48,924 nt of DNA from Mariniphaga sp. (GCA_019429205.1 JAHYIT010000024.1:1-48924), one strand, 5' to 3'; counted from the first letter of the stretch, positions 26,199 through 37,652 are shown. Translations and numbers: made by a program. Notes: generated by a model not told the origin, from the sequence alone.

Positions 26199-28931
26199 AT
26201 GGATAAATTTTCATCGGTTGGAAACCAGGAACAGGAAACAATAAACGACCTGTACCAGACATATCTTGAAAATCCGGAATCTTTGGACAAAAGCTGGCAG
26301 CATTTTTTTGCCGGATTTGAACTGGCCCGTACCAATTACCCTGTTAAGCAGGCCATGGACATGGCGGGAGACATTAACAAGGAATTTGCCATTTTGGGTT
26401 TAATTCACGGCTATCGCCAGCGCGGACATTTGTTTACAAAAACTAATCCCGTTAGGGCCCGTCGCAAATATGCACCAACACTCGACATTGAAAATTTTGG
26501 CCTGAGCCAGGATGATTTGGAAACCGAATATCAGGCAGGAAACGACATTGGTATCGGACAAGCAAAACTGAAGGATATTATCGAACACCTTGAAGCCACC
26601 TATTGCCATTCTATAGGCGTAGAGTATGTTTATATGCGCGATCCCGAAGTAGTTCAGTGGCTAAAGCATAAAATGGAAAGCAGCCGAAACAGCCAGGAAC
26701 TTTCGGATGAAAAACGAAGGGATATTTTTTATCATTTAAAAATAGCAGTCGGGTTCGAAAGCTTTATTCATAAAAAATTTGTGGGGCAAAAGCGGTTTTC
26801 ACTTGAAGGCGCCGAAAGCCTGATACCAGCTCTCGATGCTGTTATCGAGCGTGGCGCCGAACTGGGTATCGAAGAGTTTGTGATGGGAATGGCTCACCGC
26901 GGCAGACTAAACGTTTTGTCCAATATTCTGGAAAAACCCTACGAAAATATTTTCAAGGAATTTTACGGAAAGGAATACGAGGAAGATATTTGGAACGGCG
27001 ATGTAAAATACCATTTGGGCTATGAAAATGAAGTTGAAACCGACTTTGGCAAAAAGGTGAAACTAAAACTAATGCCCAATCCGTCGCACCTCGAGGCAGT
27101 TGGACCTGTTGTGCAGGGGATGGTGCGTTCGCGCATAAATTCTGCATACAACAGCGATTACAGCAAAGCCGCCGGAATCATTATCCATGGTGATGCTGCC
27201 ATTGCTGCTCAGGGTGTGGTTTACGAAACCATACAAATGTCGCAGCTCGACGGATACCGGACAGGTGGTACCATTCATCTTATCATCAATAATCAGGTTG
27301 GGTTCACAACATCCTACCTCGATGCCCGTTCGAGCACCTATTGTACCGATGTGGCCAAAGTAACCCGTTCGCCCGTGTTTCACGTAAACGGCGACGATGT
27401 GGAAGCCCTGGTTTATACCATCAAACTGGCAATGGAGTTCCGTCAAAAATTCCAAACCGATGTGTTTATCGATATTCTGTGTTACCGAAAATACGGGCAC
27501 AACGAAGGCGATGAACCCCGTTTTACTCAGCACAATCTTTACAAAGCCATTGAGAAACACCCGAACCCGCGTGATATTTATGCCGAAAAACTTGCAAAGC
27601 TTGGGTTAATGACTCAGGAGGAAGCAAGGAAGAAAATTAAAGATTTCGATCGGTTTTTGGATGAAAAATACAAGGAATCTGAAAAAATTGACAAACTGAA
27701 AATCCGGAAATTTCTCATCAACGAATATCAGTCATATGAAATGCCCCAAAAATCGATGTTCGACCAATCGGTGAAAACAGGGGTAAAAGCTGAGGTTATT
27801 TTTAAAATTGCAGGAAAAATAAACAGTCTGCCCAAAGATTTAACCTTCTTTAAAAAGGTTAACCGTATTTTATCTGACCGGCGAATGATGATGCTCGACG
27901 ACCGTCTCGACTGGGCCATGGCAGAACTGCTGGCCTACGGAACGCTGGTAACCGAAGGCCATCCGGTGAGATTAAGCGGACAGGATACCGAACGCGGTAC
28001 ATTTGCCCACCGTCATGCTTCTTTTGTAATAGAAGGAACGGATGAAAAATATTTTCCGCTAAAACATATTGCAGAAGATCAGGCAACTTTTCATGTCTAT
28101 AATTCACTCCTTTCAGAGTATGCAGTTATGGGATTTGAATATGGATATGCCCTGGCCAAACCCAACGGTTTAACCATTTGGGAAGCTCAGTTTGGCGATT
28201 TTAATAACGTGGCACAGGTGGTTATAGATCAATATATTACACCGGCATTTGAAAAATGGGGGATGATGAACAATCTGGTTTTGCTGTTGCCGCACGGGTA
28301 CGAGGGCCAGGGGCCTGAACATTCCAGTGGCCGTATCGAACGGTTTCTCGAATTGTCTGCCAACAACAACATTCAGGTTGTGGTGCCAACAACACCGGCA
28401 AATATGTTTCATCTGTTGCGCAGGCAGGTGAAAATGAAAATGCGTTTGCCACTTATTGTGTTCACGCCAAAAAGTTTGTTGCGCCATCCGCAGGTAATTT
28501 CTACGGTTGAAGACCTGACCAAAGGCATTTTTCAGGAGGTAATGGATGATCCGTTAGCCGATCCGGAAGTTGTGGAAAAAGTTATATTTACCTCAGGAAG
28601 GTTGTACTACGATTTGGCCAAACATAAATTGGAAAAAGGATTGTCGAATGTTGCCATTGTAAGGCTTGAGCAAATTTATCCTATCCCGAATAAACAAATT
28701 AACCAGATTCTGAAAAAGTATAATACCCCTAACCTGGTTTGGGCGCAGGATGAACCTGAAAATATGGGAGTATGGCCGTTTTTGAACCGGAAACTTAATT
28801 GCCTGGGATTAAAAGTTGTTGCGCGAAATGAAAGTGCAAGTCCGGCTGTTGGATTGATGGAAAAACACACGCAGGCTTTGGAGAAAATATTAAATTCAGT
28901 TTTTGAAGAAAAAGAAGTTGTTGCTTCATAA
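26199..28931 (+). CDS. sucA: 2-oxoglutarate dehydrogenase E1 component
   Basis: Thiamine diphosphate-dependent E1 that decarboxylates 2-oxoglutarate and hands the succinyl group to E2. The N-terminal assembly segment ([20 protein letters not shown]) marks it as OGDH E1 and not pyruvate E1. Catalytic-domain signatures include [14 protein letters not shown] at about residue 230, [44 protein letters not shown], and the later [16 protein letters not shown] and [15 protein letters not shown]. It has the usual length of about 900 residues and clear ATG. sucB starts 11 bases after its stop; the E3 subunit is not in this window. Confidence 0.97.
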   Translation: MDKFSSVGNQEQETINDLYQTYLENPESLDKSWQHFFAGFELARTNYPVKQAMDMAGDINKEFAILGLIHGYRQRGHLFTKTNPVRARRKYAPTLDIENFGLSQDDLETEYQAGNDIGIGQAKLKDIIEHLEATYCHSIGVEYVYMRDPEVVQWLKHKMESSRNSQELSDEKRRDIFYHLKIAVGFESFIHKKFVGQKRFSLEGAESLIPALDAVIERGAELGIEEFVMGMAHRGRLNVLSNILEKPYENIFKEFYGKEYEEDIWNGDVKYHLGYENEVETDFGKKVKLKLMPNPSHLEAVGPVVQGMVRSRINSAYNSDYSKAAGIIIHGDAAIAAQGVVYETIQMSQLDGYRTGGTIHLIINNQVGFTTSYLDARSSTYCTDVAKVTRSPVFHVNGDDVEALVYTIKLAMEFRQKFQTDVFIDILCYRKYGHNEGDEPRFTQHNLYKAIEKHPNPRDIYAEKLAKLGLMTQEEARKKIKDFDRFLDEKYKESEKIDKLKIRKFLINEYQSYEMPQKSMFDQSVKTGVKAEVIFKIAGKINSLPKDLTFFKKVNRILSDRRMMMLDDRLDWAMAELLAYGTLVTEGHPVRLSGQDTERGTFAHRHASFVIEGTDEKYFPLKHIAEDQATFHVYNSLLSEYAVMGFEYGYALAKPNGLTIWEAQFGDFNNVAQVVIDQYITPAFEKWGMMNNLVLLLPHGYEGQGPEHSSGRIERFLELSANNNIQVVVPTTPANMFHLLRRQVKMKMRLPLIVFTPKSLLRHPQVISTVEDLTKGIFQEVMDDPLADPEVVEKVIFTSGRLYYDLAKHKLEKGLSNVAIVRLEQIYPIPNKQINQILKKYNTPNLVWAQDEPENMGVWPFLNRKLNCLGLKVVARNESASPAVGLMEKHTQALEKILNSVFEEKEVVAS

Positions 28932-28942
28932 AAAAACCAAAA

Positions 28943-30241
28943 ATGATTGTAGAAGTAAAAGTTCCCAGTCCGGGAGAATCAATAACCGAAGTTGAAATAG
29001 GTACATGGCTTGTCGAAGACGGCGCCGTGATTCAAAAAGATCAGGAAATTGCCGAAGTGGAATCGGACAAAGCTACGCTGACCATTGTGGCAGCCGAAGC
29101 TGGAAAAATTGCCATTAAATCTGCCGAAGGCGAAACTGTTGAAGTAGGCGCCATTGTCTGTACCATAGACACTAACATAAAACCGGAGGAGAAAACGGAA
29201 GAAGAAAAACCACAGAAAAAAGATTCTTCGCTCGAATACGAAAAGGAAGATAAAAAACAGAAAAAAGTAGAACCAGAGGATAAACAACCCGAAGTTCCTG
29301 AAAAAAAGGAAGAAAAATCAGAAAAGGTTTCAAAAGAATATGACCTGGTAAAAGTTACGCCTGTGGCCAAAGAGTTAATGAAAGAACACGATATTTCGGT
29401 TGACGATGTAATTAAAGGATTGAAACGCCTCGGTAAAAAAGAGGTTGAAGCAGCTTTAAGCGCAAAAGGAGATTCTTCTGGATCGGCTTTAATGCAATCC
29501 AAGGAAGCATCACGCGAAGTTGATCGAAATCGAATGACTTCGCTCCGCCGAAAACTTAGTGAACGGTTGGTGGCGGTAAAAAATGAAACGGCTATGCTCA
29601 CCACCTTCAACGAAATTGATATGGGCAACGTAATGGAGTTGCGCAAAAAATACCAGCAGCAGTTTGTAGAAAAGCACGGATTCAAACTGGGTTTTATGTC
29701 GTTTTTTACCAAAGCAGTAGCCCTTGCCATGGATTTTCATCCTATGGTAAATGCACAGCTCGACGACGATGAAATTGTATCGTCGCAGTTTGTGGATGTG
29801 GGTATTGCGGTTTCCACACCCAAAGGGCTTATGGTTCCCATTGTGCGAAATGCCGAAAGCAAATCCATTCCGCAAATTGAACTGGAAATTAAAGAGCTGG
29901 CCGAAAAAGCCCGCAACAAAAAAATATCGGTTGACGAATTGAAAGGCGGAACATTCACCATTACCAATGGCGGTGTGTTTGGTTCGCTGCTTTCAACACC
30001 CATCATCAACCCGCCGCAATCGGCCATTTTGGGTATGCACAACATTGTGGAGCGCCCGGCAGCCATAAACGGGCAGGTGGTCATCCGCCCCATGATGTAC
30101 ATCGCTTTGTCATACGACCACCGCATCATCGACGGAAAAGACTCGGTTGGCTTTTTGGTGAAAGTGAAAGAATTTATTGAAAACCCGGAACGGCTGTTAA
30201 CCGGGGGAAGAGAAGCAGAGAAGCTGTTGCTGGAGATATAA
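28943..30241 (+). CDS. sucB: Dihydrolipoyllysine succinyltransferase (E2) of 2-oxoglutarate dehydrogenase
   Basis: Core E2 acyltransferase. Lipoyl domain at residues 1-80 with the lipoylation site ESDKATLT (Lys43); a long charged Glu/Lys linker (about 83-130); a peripheral subunit-binding segment with [18 protein letters not shown]; then the catalytic domain ending with [16 protein letters not shown], which contains the HxxxDG active-site motif. At 432 residues it is full length. The subunit-binding domain is less conserved than usual. It forms an operon with sucA; assignment as succinyl rather than acetyl transferase comes from that linkage. Confidence 0.96.
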   Translation: MIVEVKVPSPGESITEVEIGTWLVEDGAVIQKDQEIAEVESDKATLTIVAAEAGKIAIKSAEGETVEVGAIVCTIDTNIKPEEKTEEEKPQKKDSSLEYEKEDKKQKKVEPEDKQPEVPEKKEEKSEKVSKEYDLVKVTPVAKELMKEHDISVDDVIKGLKRLGKKEVEAALSAKGDSSGSALMQSKEASREVDRNRMTSLRRKLSERLVAVKNETAMLTTFNEIDMGNVMELRKKYQQQFVEKHGFKLGFMSFFTKAVALAMDFHPMVNAQLDDDEIVSSQFVDVGIAVSTPKGLMVPIVRNAESKSIPQIELEIKELAEKARNKKISVDELKGGTFTITNGGVFGSLLSTPIINPPQSAILGMHNIVERPAAINGQVVIRPMMYIALSYDHRIIDGKDSVGFLVKVKEFIENPERLLTGGREAEKLLLEI

Positions 30242-30287
30242 ACGGCTGCACTTATATTTATAATATTCAGTATATTTGAACAAAAAA

Positions 30288-30512
30288 ATGTTTGCAGTAC
30301 GTGGTATATACGATGGAAAACGTGTGAAAATCATTGAGCCGGTTAACAAGAATAAAAAGTACAGAGTAGTTGTCACTTTTCTTGAAGAGGTAACTGATGA
30401 TGAACAGGAGATTCGTGATTTTGCATCCCGGACTGAAGGTTTTGACTTTTGGGAAAATACAGCAGAAGACATTTATCAGGATTACATTCCTCAAAAAAAG
30501 GATAAGAAATGA
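30288..30512 (+). CDS. Putative antitoxin of a MazF/PemK-type module
   Basis: The 74-residue protein (from ATG 30288; a TTG four codons earlier is possible) starts MFAVRGIYDGKRVKIIEPVN, a short beta-like segment seen at the N-terminus of many small Bacteroidota antitoxins, followed by a charged tail with DFASRTEGFDFWEN and DIYQDYIPQKKDKK. It shares a four-base ATGA overlap with the toxin gene downstream, the usual antitoxin-toxin order. Function is inferred from that position; I cannot place it in a defined family. Confidence 0.7.
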   Translation: MFAVRGIYDGKRVKIIEPVNKNKKYRVVVTFLEEVTDDEQEIRDFASRTEGFDFWENTAEDIYQDYIPQKKDKK

Positions 30513-30835
30513 CTATCGGCGATATCATTTTGATTCCTTTTCCTTTTGCAGAATTCAATCAAAAAAAGGTTCGACCGGCAGTTGTAATTACAGAAACGGC
30601 AGATAAATATAAGGATGTTGTTGTATATGCAATAAGTTCTGTCGTTCCCTCTAAAACTTCACTCAGAGAATTCATAGTATTTCCGGGAGGGACAAACCGG
30701 CTTCGGGTTAAATCGGTTGTTAAATCCGACAGAATAGTCACAATTAAAAGAGAAGATATTATTGCGGAGTTGGGAAAACTTTCTGAATTTGAATTGAATA
30801 CTTTTAAATCAATTTTGGCTGAAATGGTTCGGTAA
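30509..30835 (+). CDS. MazF/PemK-type endoribonuclease toxin
   Basis: PemK/MazF-family toxin of 108 residues that should cleave RNA at specific sites. Signatures: GDIILIPFPFAEFNQKKVRPAVVIT (the conserved GDI..PF....KxRPAVV element with the catalytic arginine region), VVVYAISSVV, then RVKSVVKSDRIVTIKREDII (SxxxxD/K region) and a C-terminal helix. Translation is coupled to the antitoxin by an ATGA overlap. The pair sits between sucB and a minus-strand membrane gene and is not part of the metabolic operon. Confidence 0.88.
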   Translation: MTIGDIILIPFPFAEFNQKKVRPAVVITETADKYKDVVVYAISSVVPSKTSLREFIVFPGGTNRLRVKSVVKSDRIVTIKREDIIAELGKLSEFELNTFKSILAEMVR

Positions 30836-30941
30836 CTTTAATTTTTTTTCTTCCTGAATTTTCCTAATAAAAATTACAAAAAAGCTGTTGAATAGTTTAT
30901 AACTGAAAGTTAAAACATTGGATTGAATTACAGGATTCTTT

Positions 30942-31361
30942 TCATTTTCTGAAAACTTTCCAATTCAGCCCATAACCCACCAAAAAAACCGTGGTGAAAA
31001 TGGCATTGGTAGCAGATAATGCCTGCCAGCCAATCCACACAACCGGAATAAAAAGTATGGACAGTTGGGCAAAAACGTATAGGTAAAAACCGTCGCGGTG
31101 CAGTTTCCATATTCGGATTGCCCCCGTAAGCGAAAACGCAAAAAGTGCCATAAGTAACGTAAAATAAAGCGGAGAAATGGTTTCGGTGCTGTGCCAGGAT
31201 GAATATTTTATGATAAGTTCCGACGTCTTTTCAAAAAAAAGCGCTGCCAGAAAATAACCGACAAAACCTATGCTGCTGCCAATAAAAGTTAACAGGCACA
31301 ATGCACTTGAAAACGGGGGACGTTGATTTTTTTGTTTTTGTGATTTAAACTCTGATTCCAT
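30942..31361 (-). CDS. Small polytopic membrane protein of unknown function
   Basis: Unrecognised 139-residue protein with four likely membrane helices: around [60 protein letters not shown] and [16 protein letters not shown]. The N-terminus is polar and basic ([14 protein letters not shown]). It stands alone on the minus strand between the toxin module and glyA, divergent from glyA. Coding is supported by a good hydrophobic pattern and clear start; no function can be given. Confidence 0.72.
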   Translation of the reverse strand: MESEFKSQKQKNQRPPFSSALCLLTFIGSSIGFVGYFLAALFFEKTSELIIKYSSWHSTETISPLYFTLLMALFAFSLTGAIRIWKLHRDGFYLYVFAQLSILFIPVVWIGWQALSATNAIFTTVFLVGYGLNWKVFRK

Positions 31362-31390
31362 TCAATTCTTCAATTCTTTTTCGTTTCAAT

Positions 31391-31432
31391 TTGTCAGTTT
31401 TCCAATTTTCCAATTTATCAATTTTCCAAAAT
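31391..31432. repeat. Short degenerate direct repeats of TTTTCCAA type
   Basis: The intergenic stretch before glyA holds several near-copies of TTTTCCAATTT in a row. It is AT-rich, low complexity and non-coding. Confidence 0.5.
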
Positions 31433-31495
31433 TAATTGTTCAAAAATAGTTCATTTTTCCCAACGGCATCAACCAACGGCTTTTTTAAAATGTAT

Positions 31496-31503
31496 TACCT
31501 TTG
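31496..31503 (+). promoter_or_regulatory. Candidate -7 element of glyA
   Basis: TACCTTTG matches TAnnTTTG exactly and ends 26 bases before the glyA ATG. A -33 element at good spacing is not obvious. Confidence 0.35.
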
Positions 31504-31529
31504 GGCTGAATTTCAAAGTTTATGCACAA

Positions 31530-32810
<1,281 letters not shown>

Positions 32811-32921
32811 TTCAAAGTTTAATGTTTAAAGTTGAATGTGTAAACTGTGTCTGAATGGTTCAAATTGCTAAAATACAATGTTTTTTACTTTAAACTTTGA
32901 GCTTTAAACTTTAAACTACGG
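32811..32921. repeat. AT-rich intergenic repeats of the TTTAAACTTT type in inverted orientation
   Basis: After glyA, a left arm containing TTCAAAGTTTAATG and TTTAAAGTTGAA is followed by a right arm with repeated CTTTAAACTTT units (32887-32917) in the opposite sense. Related GAAACTCGAAACTTTGAAC sequence occurs at about 33726-33748. These look like degenerate dispersed intergenic repeats; no coding. Confidence 0.55.
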
Positions 32922-33677
32922 ATGGAATGGTACATCATTTTAGCGCTGCTTGGAACCGGACTGGTAGCCGGTTTTATTAACACTACTGCCGGCGGTGGTT
33001 CCATGCTTGCGCTGCCACTGCTTATGTTCACAGGACTTCCGGCAAACGTGGCCAACGGCACACTCAGGGTGGCCATTTTGTTTCAGAATATTGTTGGTGT
33101 AAGTACCTTCAGGCAAAAGAAAATTCTCGATTTTAAAAGCGATTACCAGTTGGTTTTACCTGCTTTGGCCGGTTCAATGTTAGGTGCACTCGTCGCTGTT
33201 GAAATGAATGTGGCTTTGCTTGAAAAAGTAATTGCCGGATTGATGGTGGTGATGCTGCTTCTGGTAGTATTAAAACCTGGTGCCTGGGTGGCTGAAAAGG
33301 CCGGTATTTCGAATCCAAAGCCAACTGTTTTTCAATATTTTATTTTCTTCTTAATTGGTTTTTACGGCGGATTCATCCAAATGGGAGTTGGTTTTTTTCT
33401 GCTCGCCGGACTTGTTCTGGGTTGCGGTTACAATTTGGTGAAGGCCAATGCTGTTAAGGTTTTTATTGTGTTGATTTATACCATTTTCACCATCGGAATT
33501 TTTATGTTTCACGATCAGGTGAACTGGTTGGCCGGATTGATACTGGCAGTTGGAAACATGGCCGGCGCCTGGTTGGGTGTTCACTTTACCATAAAAAGCG
33601 GTGCAAAATATGTGCGTTATGTATTGATTCTGGCGTTGGTGATTGTTATTCTGAATTTGTTTGGGGTGTTTGGGTAG
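32922..33677 (+). CDS. TSUP (TauE/SafE) family membrane transporter
   Basis: Polytopic permease of 251 residues with about seven or eight hydrophobic segments. TSUP signatures: the first repeat GLVAGFINTTAGGGSMLALPLLMFTGLP and the second repeat GFYGGFIQMGVGFFLLAGLVLGCG, which mirror each other as expected for this internally duplicated family; NMAGAWLGVHFTIKSG lies near the C-terminus. TSUP members are linked to export or uptake of sulfonates, sulfite or similar anions, but the substrate here is unknown. Confidence 0.9.
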   Translation: MEWYIILALLGTGLVAGFINTTAGGGSMLALPLLMFTGLPANVANGTLRVAILFQNIVGVSTFRQKKILDFKSDYQLVLPALAGSMLGALVAVEMNVALLEKVIAGLMVVMLLLVVLKPGAWVAEKAGISNPKPTVFQYFIFFLIGFYGGFIQMGVGFFLLAGLVLGCGYNLVKANAVKVFIVLIYTIFTIGIFMFHDQVNWLAGLILAVGNMAGAWLGVHFTIKSGAKYVRYVLILALVIVILNLFGVFG

Positions 33678-33754
33678 GAAGCAGGAAGCGCGAAGACGAA
33701 ACACAGACCAGATATTAGTCTTCAACTCGAAACTCGAAACTTTGAACTTCTTAA

Positions 33755-34675
33755 ATGATACAAAACGATAAAATAGCAGTGACTGTGGTAACCGGATTTC
33801 TTGGTTCAGGAAAAACCTCTTTTATCAATTTTTTGCTGAAGAAGTATTATGAAATACAGTTTGCCCTGGTTGAAAATGAGTTTGGCGATGTGGCCATCGA
33901 CACCAAACTGATTAAGGGAGTGGACGCCAGCCGGCTTTTTGAACTGAAACAGGGATGTATATGCTGCACCATTACCAATGAATATGAACTGGTGCTTCAG
34001 GAACTGGCCGAACGTTTTCCGCATGTGCAGCACCTGCTGATCGAAACCACCGGCGTTGCCGACCCGGCAGGAGTTATCCGCCCTTTTTTCAGGGAAGAAC
34101 CGTTGAAAGAACTTTACGCGTTTAACGGCGCCATTTGTATGTTGGATGCACTTAATTACGAAAACCAGCCTGAACAGGAAATTTCCCTGAAACAACTTGC
34201 CATGGCCGATGAGGTGGTGGTTACCAAAGCAGAGAATTTTCAAACTGCAGAAAGAGAAAAGGTTAAAAAATGGATAGAAAAAATAAATCCGCTGGCCCGT
34301 AATTGGTTTTCAGAAAATGGTAAAACTGATGGTTTGGATTTATTTGCCATCAAAAAACAAAACAGGCATTTTTTTGAGCGGATAACTGCTCATCTTCATG
34401 CAGATATTGAAACCAAAACCCTCCGTTTTTCTGCTCCTTTAAACCGAAGGGAATTCACCCGTTGGCTGGCTTATAATCTCGATGTTTACAAAAACGAAAT
34501 TTACCGGATGAAAGGAATTCTTTGTTTCGAGAACGAACCGTTTGAATTCATTTTGCAGGGTGTGGGGGGAAATTTTGAAATCACAGAAGGTGAAAATTTA
34601 GCTGCTGAAAGTATCAATCAGCTCGTTTTTATCGGGAAACTTGATGGTTTGCCTTTGGATTATTTCAACCTATAA
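33755..34675 (+). CDS. COG0523-family GTPase (CobW/ZigA-type metal chaperone)
   Basis: G3E-family GTPase. Walker A is GFLGSGKTS (residues 14-22, Lys20), followed by NEFGDVAIDTKL, the family metal motif CxCC at residues 68-71 (QGCICCTI), the Walker B-like ETTGVADPAGV, and TKAE in the position of the NKxD guanine motif. A CobW_C-like C-terminal domain follows (about 215-300: RFSAPLNRREFTRWL). Such proteins load or traffic Zn, Co or other metals; which metal cannot be read here. The 3' end overlaps the convergent AEC transporter by 11 bases. Confidence 0.9.
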   Translation: MIQNDKIAVTVVTGFLGSGKTSFINFLLKKYYEIQFALVENEFGDVAIDTKLIKGVDASRLFELKQGCICCTITNEYELVLQELAERFPHVQHLLIETTGVADPAGVIRPFFREEPLKELYAFNGAICMLDALNYENQPEQEISLKQLAMADEVVVTKAENFQTAEREKVKKWIEKINPLARNWFSENGKTDGLDLFAIKKQNRHFFERITAHLHADIETKTLRFSAPLNRREFTRWLAYNLDVYKNEIYRMKGILCFENEPFEFILQGVGGNFEITEGENLAAESINQLVFIGKLDGLPLDYFNL

Positions 34676-35594
34676 TGGTAATCCACAGCGGAATAATAAA
34701 AATGGAAAGCAGGGTTCCCAGTACCACAATGCGGGCAAAGAGCTTGGTTTCCAGGTGATACTGAACCGATAAGGCATACGGTGTTAGCCCAAGTGGCATG
34801 GCCGCATCCAAAACGGTTGATTTGAATTGGTTGGTAGGGAGATTTGAAAACTGAAGCAATCCATAAAATATGGCCGGTAATACCAACATGGTAACTGCAG
34901 TAAAAACAGCTACCTGAATCCATTCTCGTGGTTTGCCGAAATCCTGGAGGCCAAGAAAAATACCCAAAGAAAACAAAACCACCGCCGTTACCGAACCTGA
35001 AAAGAGGCGAAGTGTTTTATCGGCAAATAACGGCAGGGTTATTCCGAAGGAAACGATGGCAATGCCAATAAAAACCGAGATAAGGAGCGGATTTTCAATC
35101 AAATTTAGGCCCACTTTTTTCAGGCTGAATTTTTCATGTCCGTGGGCTTCAATCAAAATCAGTCCCAGTGTGAGCATCCAAAAAATATAAACCGCAGAAA
35201 GCAAAGCGGCAACCGGAAGAATTTCGTCACCAAAAGCACTTGAAAGAATGGGAATCCCCAAATAAGCGATGTTACGGAAGGGTAAAATCAGGAACAACGA
35301 ACGTTTCATCCGGCCCGAATAGCCAAACAAAACAGCAACAGGATATACCAGCAATAAAAGGGCAACGATGTAAGCAGAATTGATAAGGATGAGGGGAAAG
35401 TACGTTTTTAGTTCGCCCTCGAGGTGCAGCATGGAAACAATGACCAGTGCAGGAAAGCCAATCAGTAAAGCATATTTATTTAAAATTTCGATCCAGCTTT
35501 GCGAGGCCATTTTCAGGCGTGCGAAAAATGTTCCGGTAAGGATTACCAGAAAAAGGGGCAAAACCGTTTCAAATGCAACTATGAATGTATCCAT
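34665..35594 (-). CDS. AEC family (auxin efflux carrier-like) transporter
   Basis: 309-residue membrane protein with about ten hydrophobic segments and the AEC pattern: IVAFETVLPLFLVILTGTF at the start, LNKYALLIGFPALV, RNIAYLGIPILSSAFG in the first half, and AMPLGLTPYALSVQYHLETKL before the last helices. AEC permeases move small organic acids or related solutes; the substrate is unknown. Its start overlaps the end of the upstream HAD gene by 16 bases, so the two are probably one transcription unit; its end overlaps the COG0523 gene on the other strand. Confidence 0.9.
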   Translation of the reverse strand: MDTFIVAFETVLPLFLVILTGTFFARLKMASQSWIEILNKYALLIGFPALVIVSMLHLEGELKTYFPLILINSAYIVALLLLVYPVAVLFGYSGRMKRSLFLILPFRNIAYLGIPILSSAFGDEILPVAALLSAVYIFWMLTLGLILIEAHGHEKFSLKKVGLNLIENPLLISVFIGIAIVSFGITLPLFADKTLRLFSGSVTAVVLFSLGIFLGLQDFGKPREWIQVAVFTAVTMLVLPAIFYGLLQFSNLPTNQFKSTVLDAAMPLGLTPYALSVQYHLETKLFARIVVLGTLLSIFIIPLWITIIG

Positions 35595-36184
35595 TCACCG
35601 TAGTTGATATGCGGACGCACGTCGGTAACCATCATGCCGGCTTTTTTGGCGGCTTCAATTCCCAGGTCGCCGTCTTCAAAAACCTGGCATTTTGCCGGTT
35701 CAACACCCATTAATTCAGCGCATTTTAAAAAAGTATCGGGGTTGGGTTTGTGGCGGGTAACATCGTCTGCCGTAACAATTACATCAAAATAATGGGCAAT
35801 CTGAAGTTCAACCAACTGCACCTCTGTACTTTTTCGGCTGGCTCCGGTACCCACAGCCAGAGGCAATTTTCCAAAGTATTCTTTTACAATGGAGATAATT
35901 TCATGAACCGGTTCCAGCAATTGAGCCGAATCCCAGAACGACTGCTGTTTCAGCTTCACAATTTCTTCCGGATCGGCAGAAAGTCCGTATTGCTCCACCA
36001 CCCTCCGGGCAAATTCAATGGTAGCACGCCCGGTCATTTCGAGCATAATCTGTGGGTCGAATTTAAACCCGTAAACTTCGCCAACTTTATTCCAGGTGGC
36101 CATGTGCACCGGCAACGAATTGGAGAGCGTTCCGTCAAGGTCGAATATCAATGCCCTGGCATCAGGGTGAACATGTAATCCCAT
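35579..36184 (-). CDS. HAD superfamily hydrolase, beta-phosphoglucomutase-like
   Basis: Cytoplasmic phosphatase or phosphomutase of 201 residues. HAD motif I is ALIFDLDGTLSNS with nucleophile Asp15 and Asp17; motif II GTGASRKST; motif III lysine in TRHKPNPDTF; motif IV VFEDGDLGIEAA. The helical cap is small (subfamily IA). Its substrate is likely a sugar phosphate, by family analogy only. Overlap with the AEC transporter gene downstream suggests co-expression. Confidence 0.9.
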   Translation of the reverse strand: MGLHVHPDARALIFDLDGTLSNSLPVHMATWNKVGEVYGFKFDPQIMLEMTGRATIEFARRVVEQYGLSADPEEIVKLKQQSFWDSAQLLEPVHEIISIVKEYFGKLPLAVGTGASRKSTEVQLVELQIAHYFDVIVTADDVTRHKPNPDTFLKCAELMGVEPAKCQVFEDGDLGIEAAKKAGMMVTDVRPHINYGEWIHS

Positions 36185-36345
36185 ATTTTTCAGATTTTTG
36201 GCAAAAGTAATATTTCACAGGCGATTGCGAATGGAAAAGCAGGGAATTCGGGAGAAGGTTAAAGATTGGTTAAAGGGAACCGGAATTCTTGGAGTATCAA
36301 ATTTTGCAATTATTTCTTTTCAATATGAATTAAACTGGAAGGGTA

Positions 36346-36717
36346 CTATTTCAAATAAAGTTTCACATGTTCGTCATCAGTAATTATTTCGAGATTTTTA
36401 GTTTTTGCCTGTGCAACAATCAACCGATCAAAAGGATCCTGATGGTGAAATGGTAAATTCTTCAGTGTTTCAAGGTCTTCAAAATCAAATTCAAGTATTT
36501 TAAAACTTTTGTCATCGAGGTATTCTTTTAAATCTGCCAAAGTGCCTTTCAACTTCAATTTTCCAATACTCAGTTTAATCGTAATTTCCCATAGACTTGC
36601 ATTGCTTAGAAATATGGTATTTTTTACGTCCTCAATTTTGTTTTGAATTATATGGTCAATTCTTTTATCACCAACCATGTACCAAAGCAGAATGTGGGTG
36701 TCAATCAGGTAATTCAT
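36346..36717 (-). CDS. PIN-domain toxin (VapC-like), module 1
   Basis: PIN-domain ribonuclease of 123 residues. Conserved acidic residues are visible: MNYLIDTHILLWYM (Asp6), the ASLWEITIKLSIGKL glutamate, HHQDPFDRLIVAQA (Asp pair), and the final TDDEHVKLY. The DTHxLLW N-terminus marks the PIN subgroup paired with DUF2281-type antitoxins. The start codon overlaps the antitoxin stop by four bases. AT-rich composition relative to surrounding housekeeping genes suggests acquired DNA. Confidence 0.9.
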   Translation of the reverse strand: MNYLIDTHILLWYMVGDKRIDHIIQNKIEDVKNTIFLSNASLWEITIKLSIGKLKLKGTLADLKEYLDDKSFKILEFDFEDLETLKNLPFHHQDPFDRLIVAQAKTKNLEIITDDEHVKLYLK

Positions 36718-36926
36718 TTTTGGTAGGCTTTAAAATCGTCGAGAGGAGCATTAAAATCATCAGAAATGTAATCAATTAAGTATTTACCAGACCCAAAGAT
36801 TTTTTTTTCTGAATGTTTTTTCGTGTTCAATTTTTTTTTCAAGATAAGCACTTTATTAATTGAAGAGGGATCTTTTAACCGGGTTATCCAGTCTATCAAT
36901 TCTATTTTAATTGTATCAACATTCAT
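36714..36926 (-). CDS. DUF2281-like antitoxin of PIN module 1
   Basis: Small antitoxin of 70 residues from the ATG at 36926 (MNVDTIKIELIDW); a TTG seven codons upstream would extend it but lacks support. The N-terminal half is helical and charged, and the C-terminal YISDDFNAPLDDFKAYQK resembles the toxin-binding tail of DUF2281 proteins. It lies directly before the PIN toxin with an ATGA overlap. Confidence 0.8.
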   Translation of the reverse strand: MNVDTIKIELIDWITRLKDPSSINKVLILKKKLNTKKHSEKKIFGSGKYLIDYISDDFNAPLDDFKAYQK

Positions 36927-37041
36927 ATTCCGAATTTTTTCTTTCAAAGTTAGAAATAATTTCTCATTTGGGGTAAATCATAAAAACCTGAAAAGTTCAA
37001 CATTACCTCTCCGAAATATCCAGCATAATAAATAAACTTTT

Positions 37042-37431
37042 TTATTCTTTCACAAGTTTCAGATTTTCAATTCTTTCAAAATCTTTGATGTTCAAAGTTG
37101 CGATTTTTAGATCATTGACGATTGCAGTAGAGGCAATTAATATGTCTTTGAGTCCTATTATTTTATTCCTTTTTGTCAATGATTGAATTATTTCAGAAGC
37201 AATTTCTACATCTTTTTCCTGCAAAGGAATAATTTGGATTTTACTGAATATTTTGGTCCAGAAATCACGCTGTTCATCTCTTACTCCTGTAAGGATTTCC
37301 AGTTTTGTAATTACTGAAATTGCAAATTTGTATGATTTTGAAAGCTCAACAAATTTGGTTTTTGCTTTATTCTTTTTTCTGTAATAATCGATTAATATAG
37401 AAGTGTCTAAGCATATAAGTTTTTTGTCCAT
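37042..37431 (-). CDS. PIN-domain toxin (VapC-like), module 2
   Basis: Second PIN ribonuclease, 129 residues and distinct from the first: KLICLDTSILIDYYRKK (catalytic Asp near residue 9), SVITKLEILTGV (Glu), IIGLKDILIASTAIVND (Asp) and LNIKDFERI (Asp). This is the classical VapC layout. It starts inside the upstream antitoxin gene, overlapping it by 25 bases. Confidence 0.9.
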   Translation of the reverse strand: MDKKLICLDTSILIDYYRKKNKAKTKFVELSKSYKFAISVITKLEILTGVRDEQRDFWTKIFSKIQIIPLQEKDVEIASEIIQSLTKRNKIIGLKDILIASTAIVNDLKIATLNIKDFERIENLKLVKE

Positions 37432-37652
37432 TTGGAGAACTCTTTATTAAATTTTTTGAAATTACTTTCTTCATCTTTTGTCATTACCGGGCCTGATAAC
37501 AGTAATTCAGTCAAATCATTATTAATTAAAGATTTGTCAGTGGACATAATTTGTTTTTCAACTTCCTTTTTTATTTTTAATTTTTGATCCGGAGGAAGTT
37601 GTTTGATTAATCCAATCAATTGATTAAAACCAATATCTAATCTTAATTCCAT
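37407..37652 (-). CDS. Antitoxin partner of PIN module 2
   Basis: 81-residue charged helical protein beginning MELRLDIGFNQLIGLIKQLPPDQKLKIKKEVE, a layout common in Bacteroidota antitoxins paired with PIN toxins, followed by a flexible tail (SGPVMTKDEESNFKKFNKEF). The family is not one I can name with certainty; the role follows from its position before and 25-base overlap with the PIN gene. Confidence 0.78.
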   Translation of the reverse strand: MELRLDIGFNQLIGLIKQLPPDQKLKIKKEVEKQIMSTDKSLINNDLTELLLSGPVMTKDEESNFKKFNKEFSKWTKNLYA

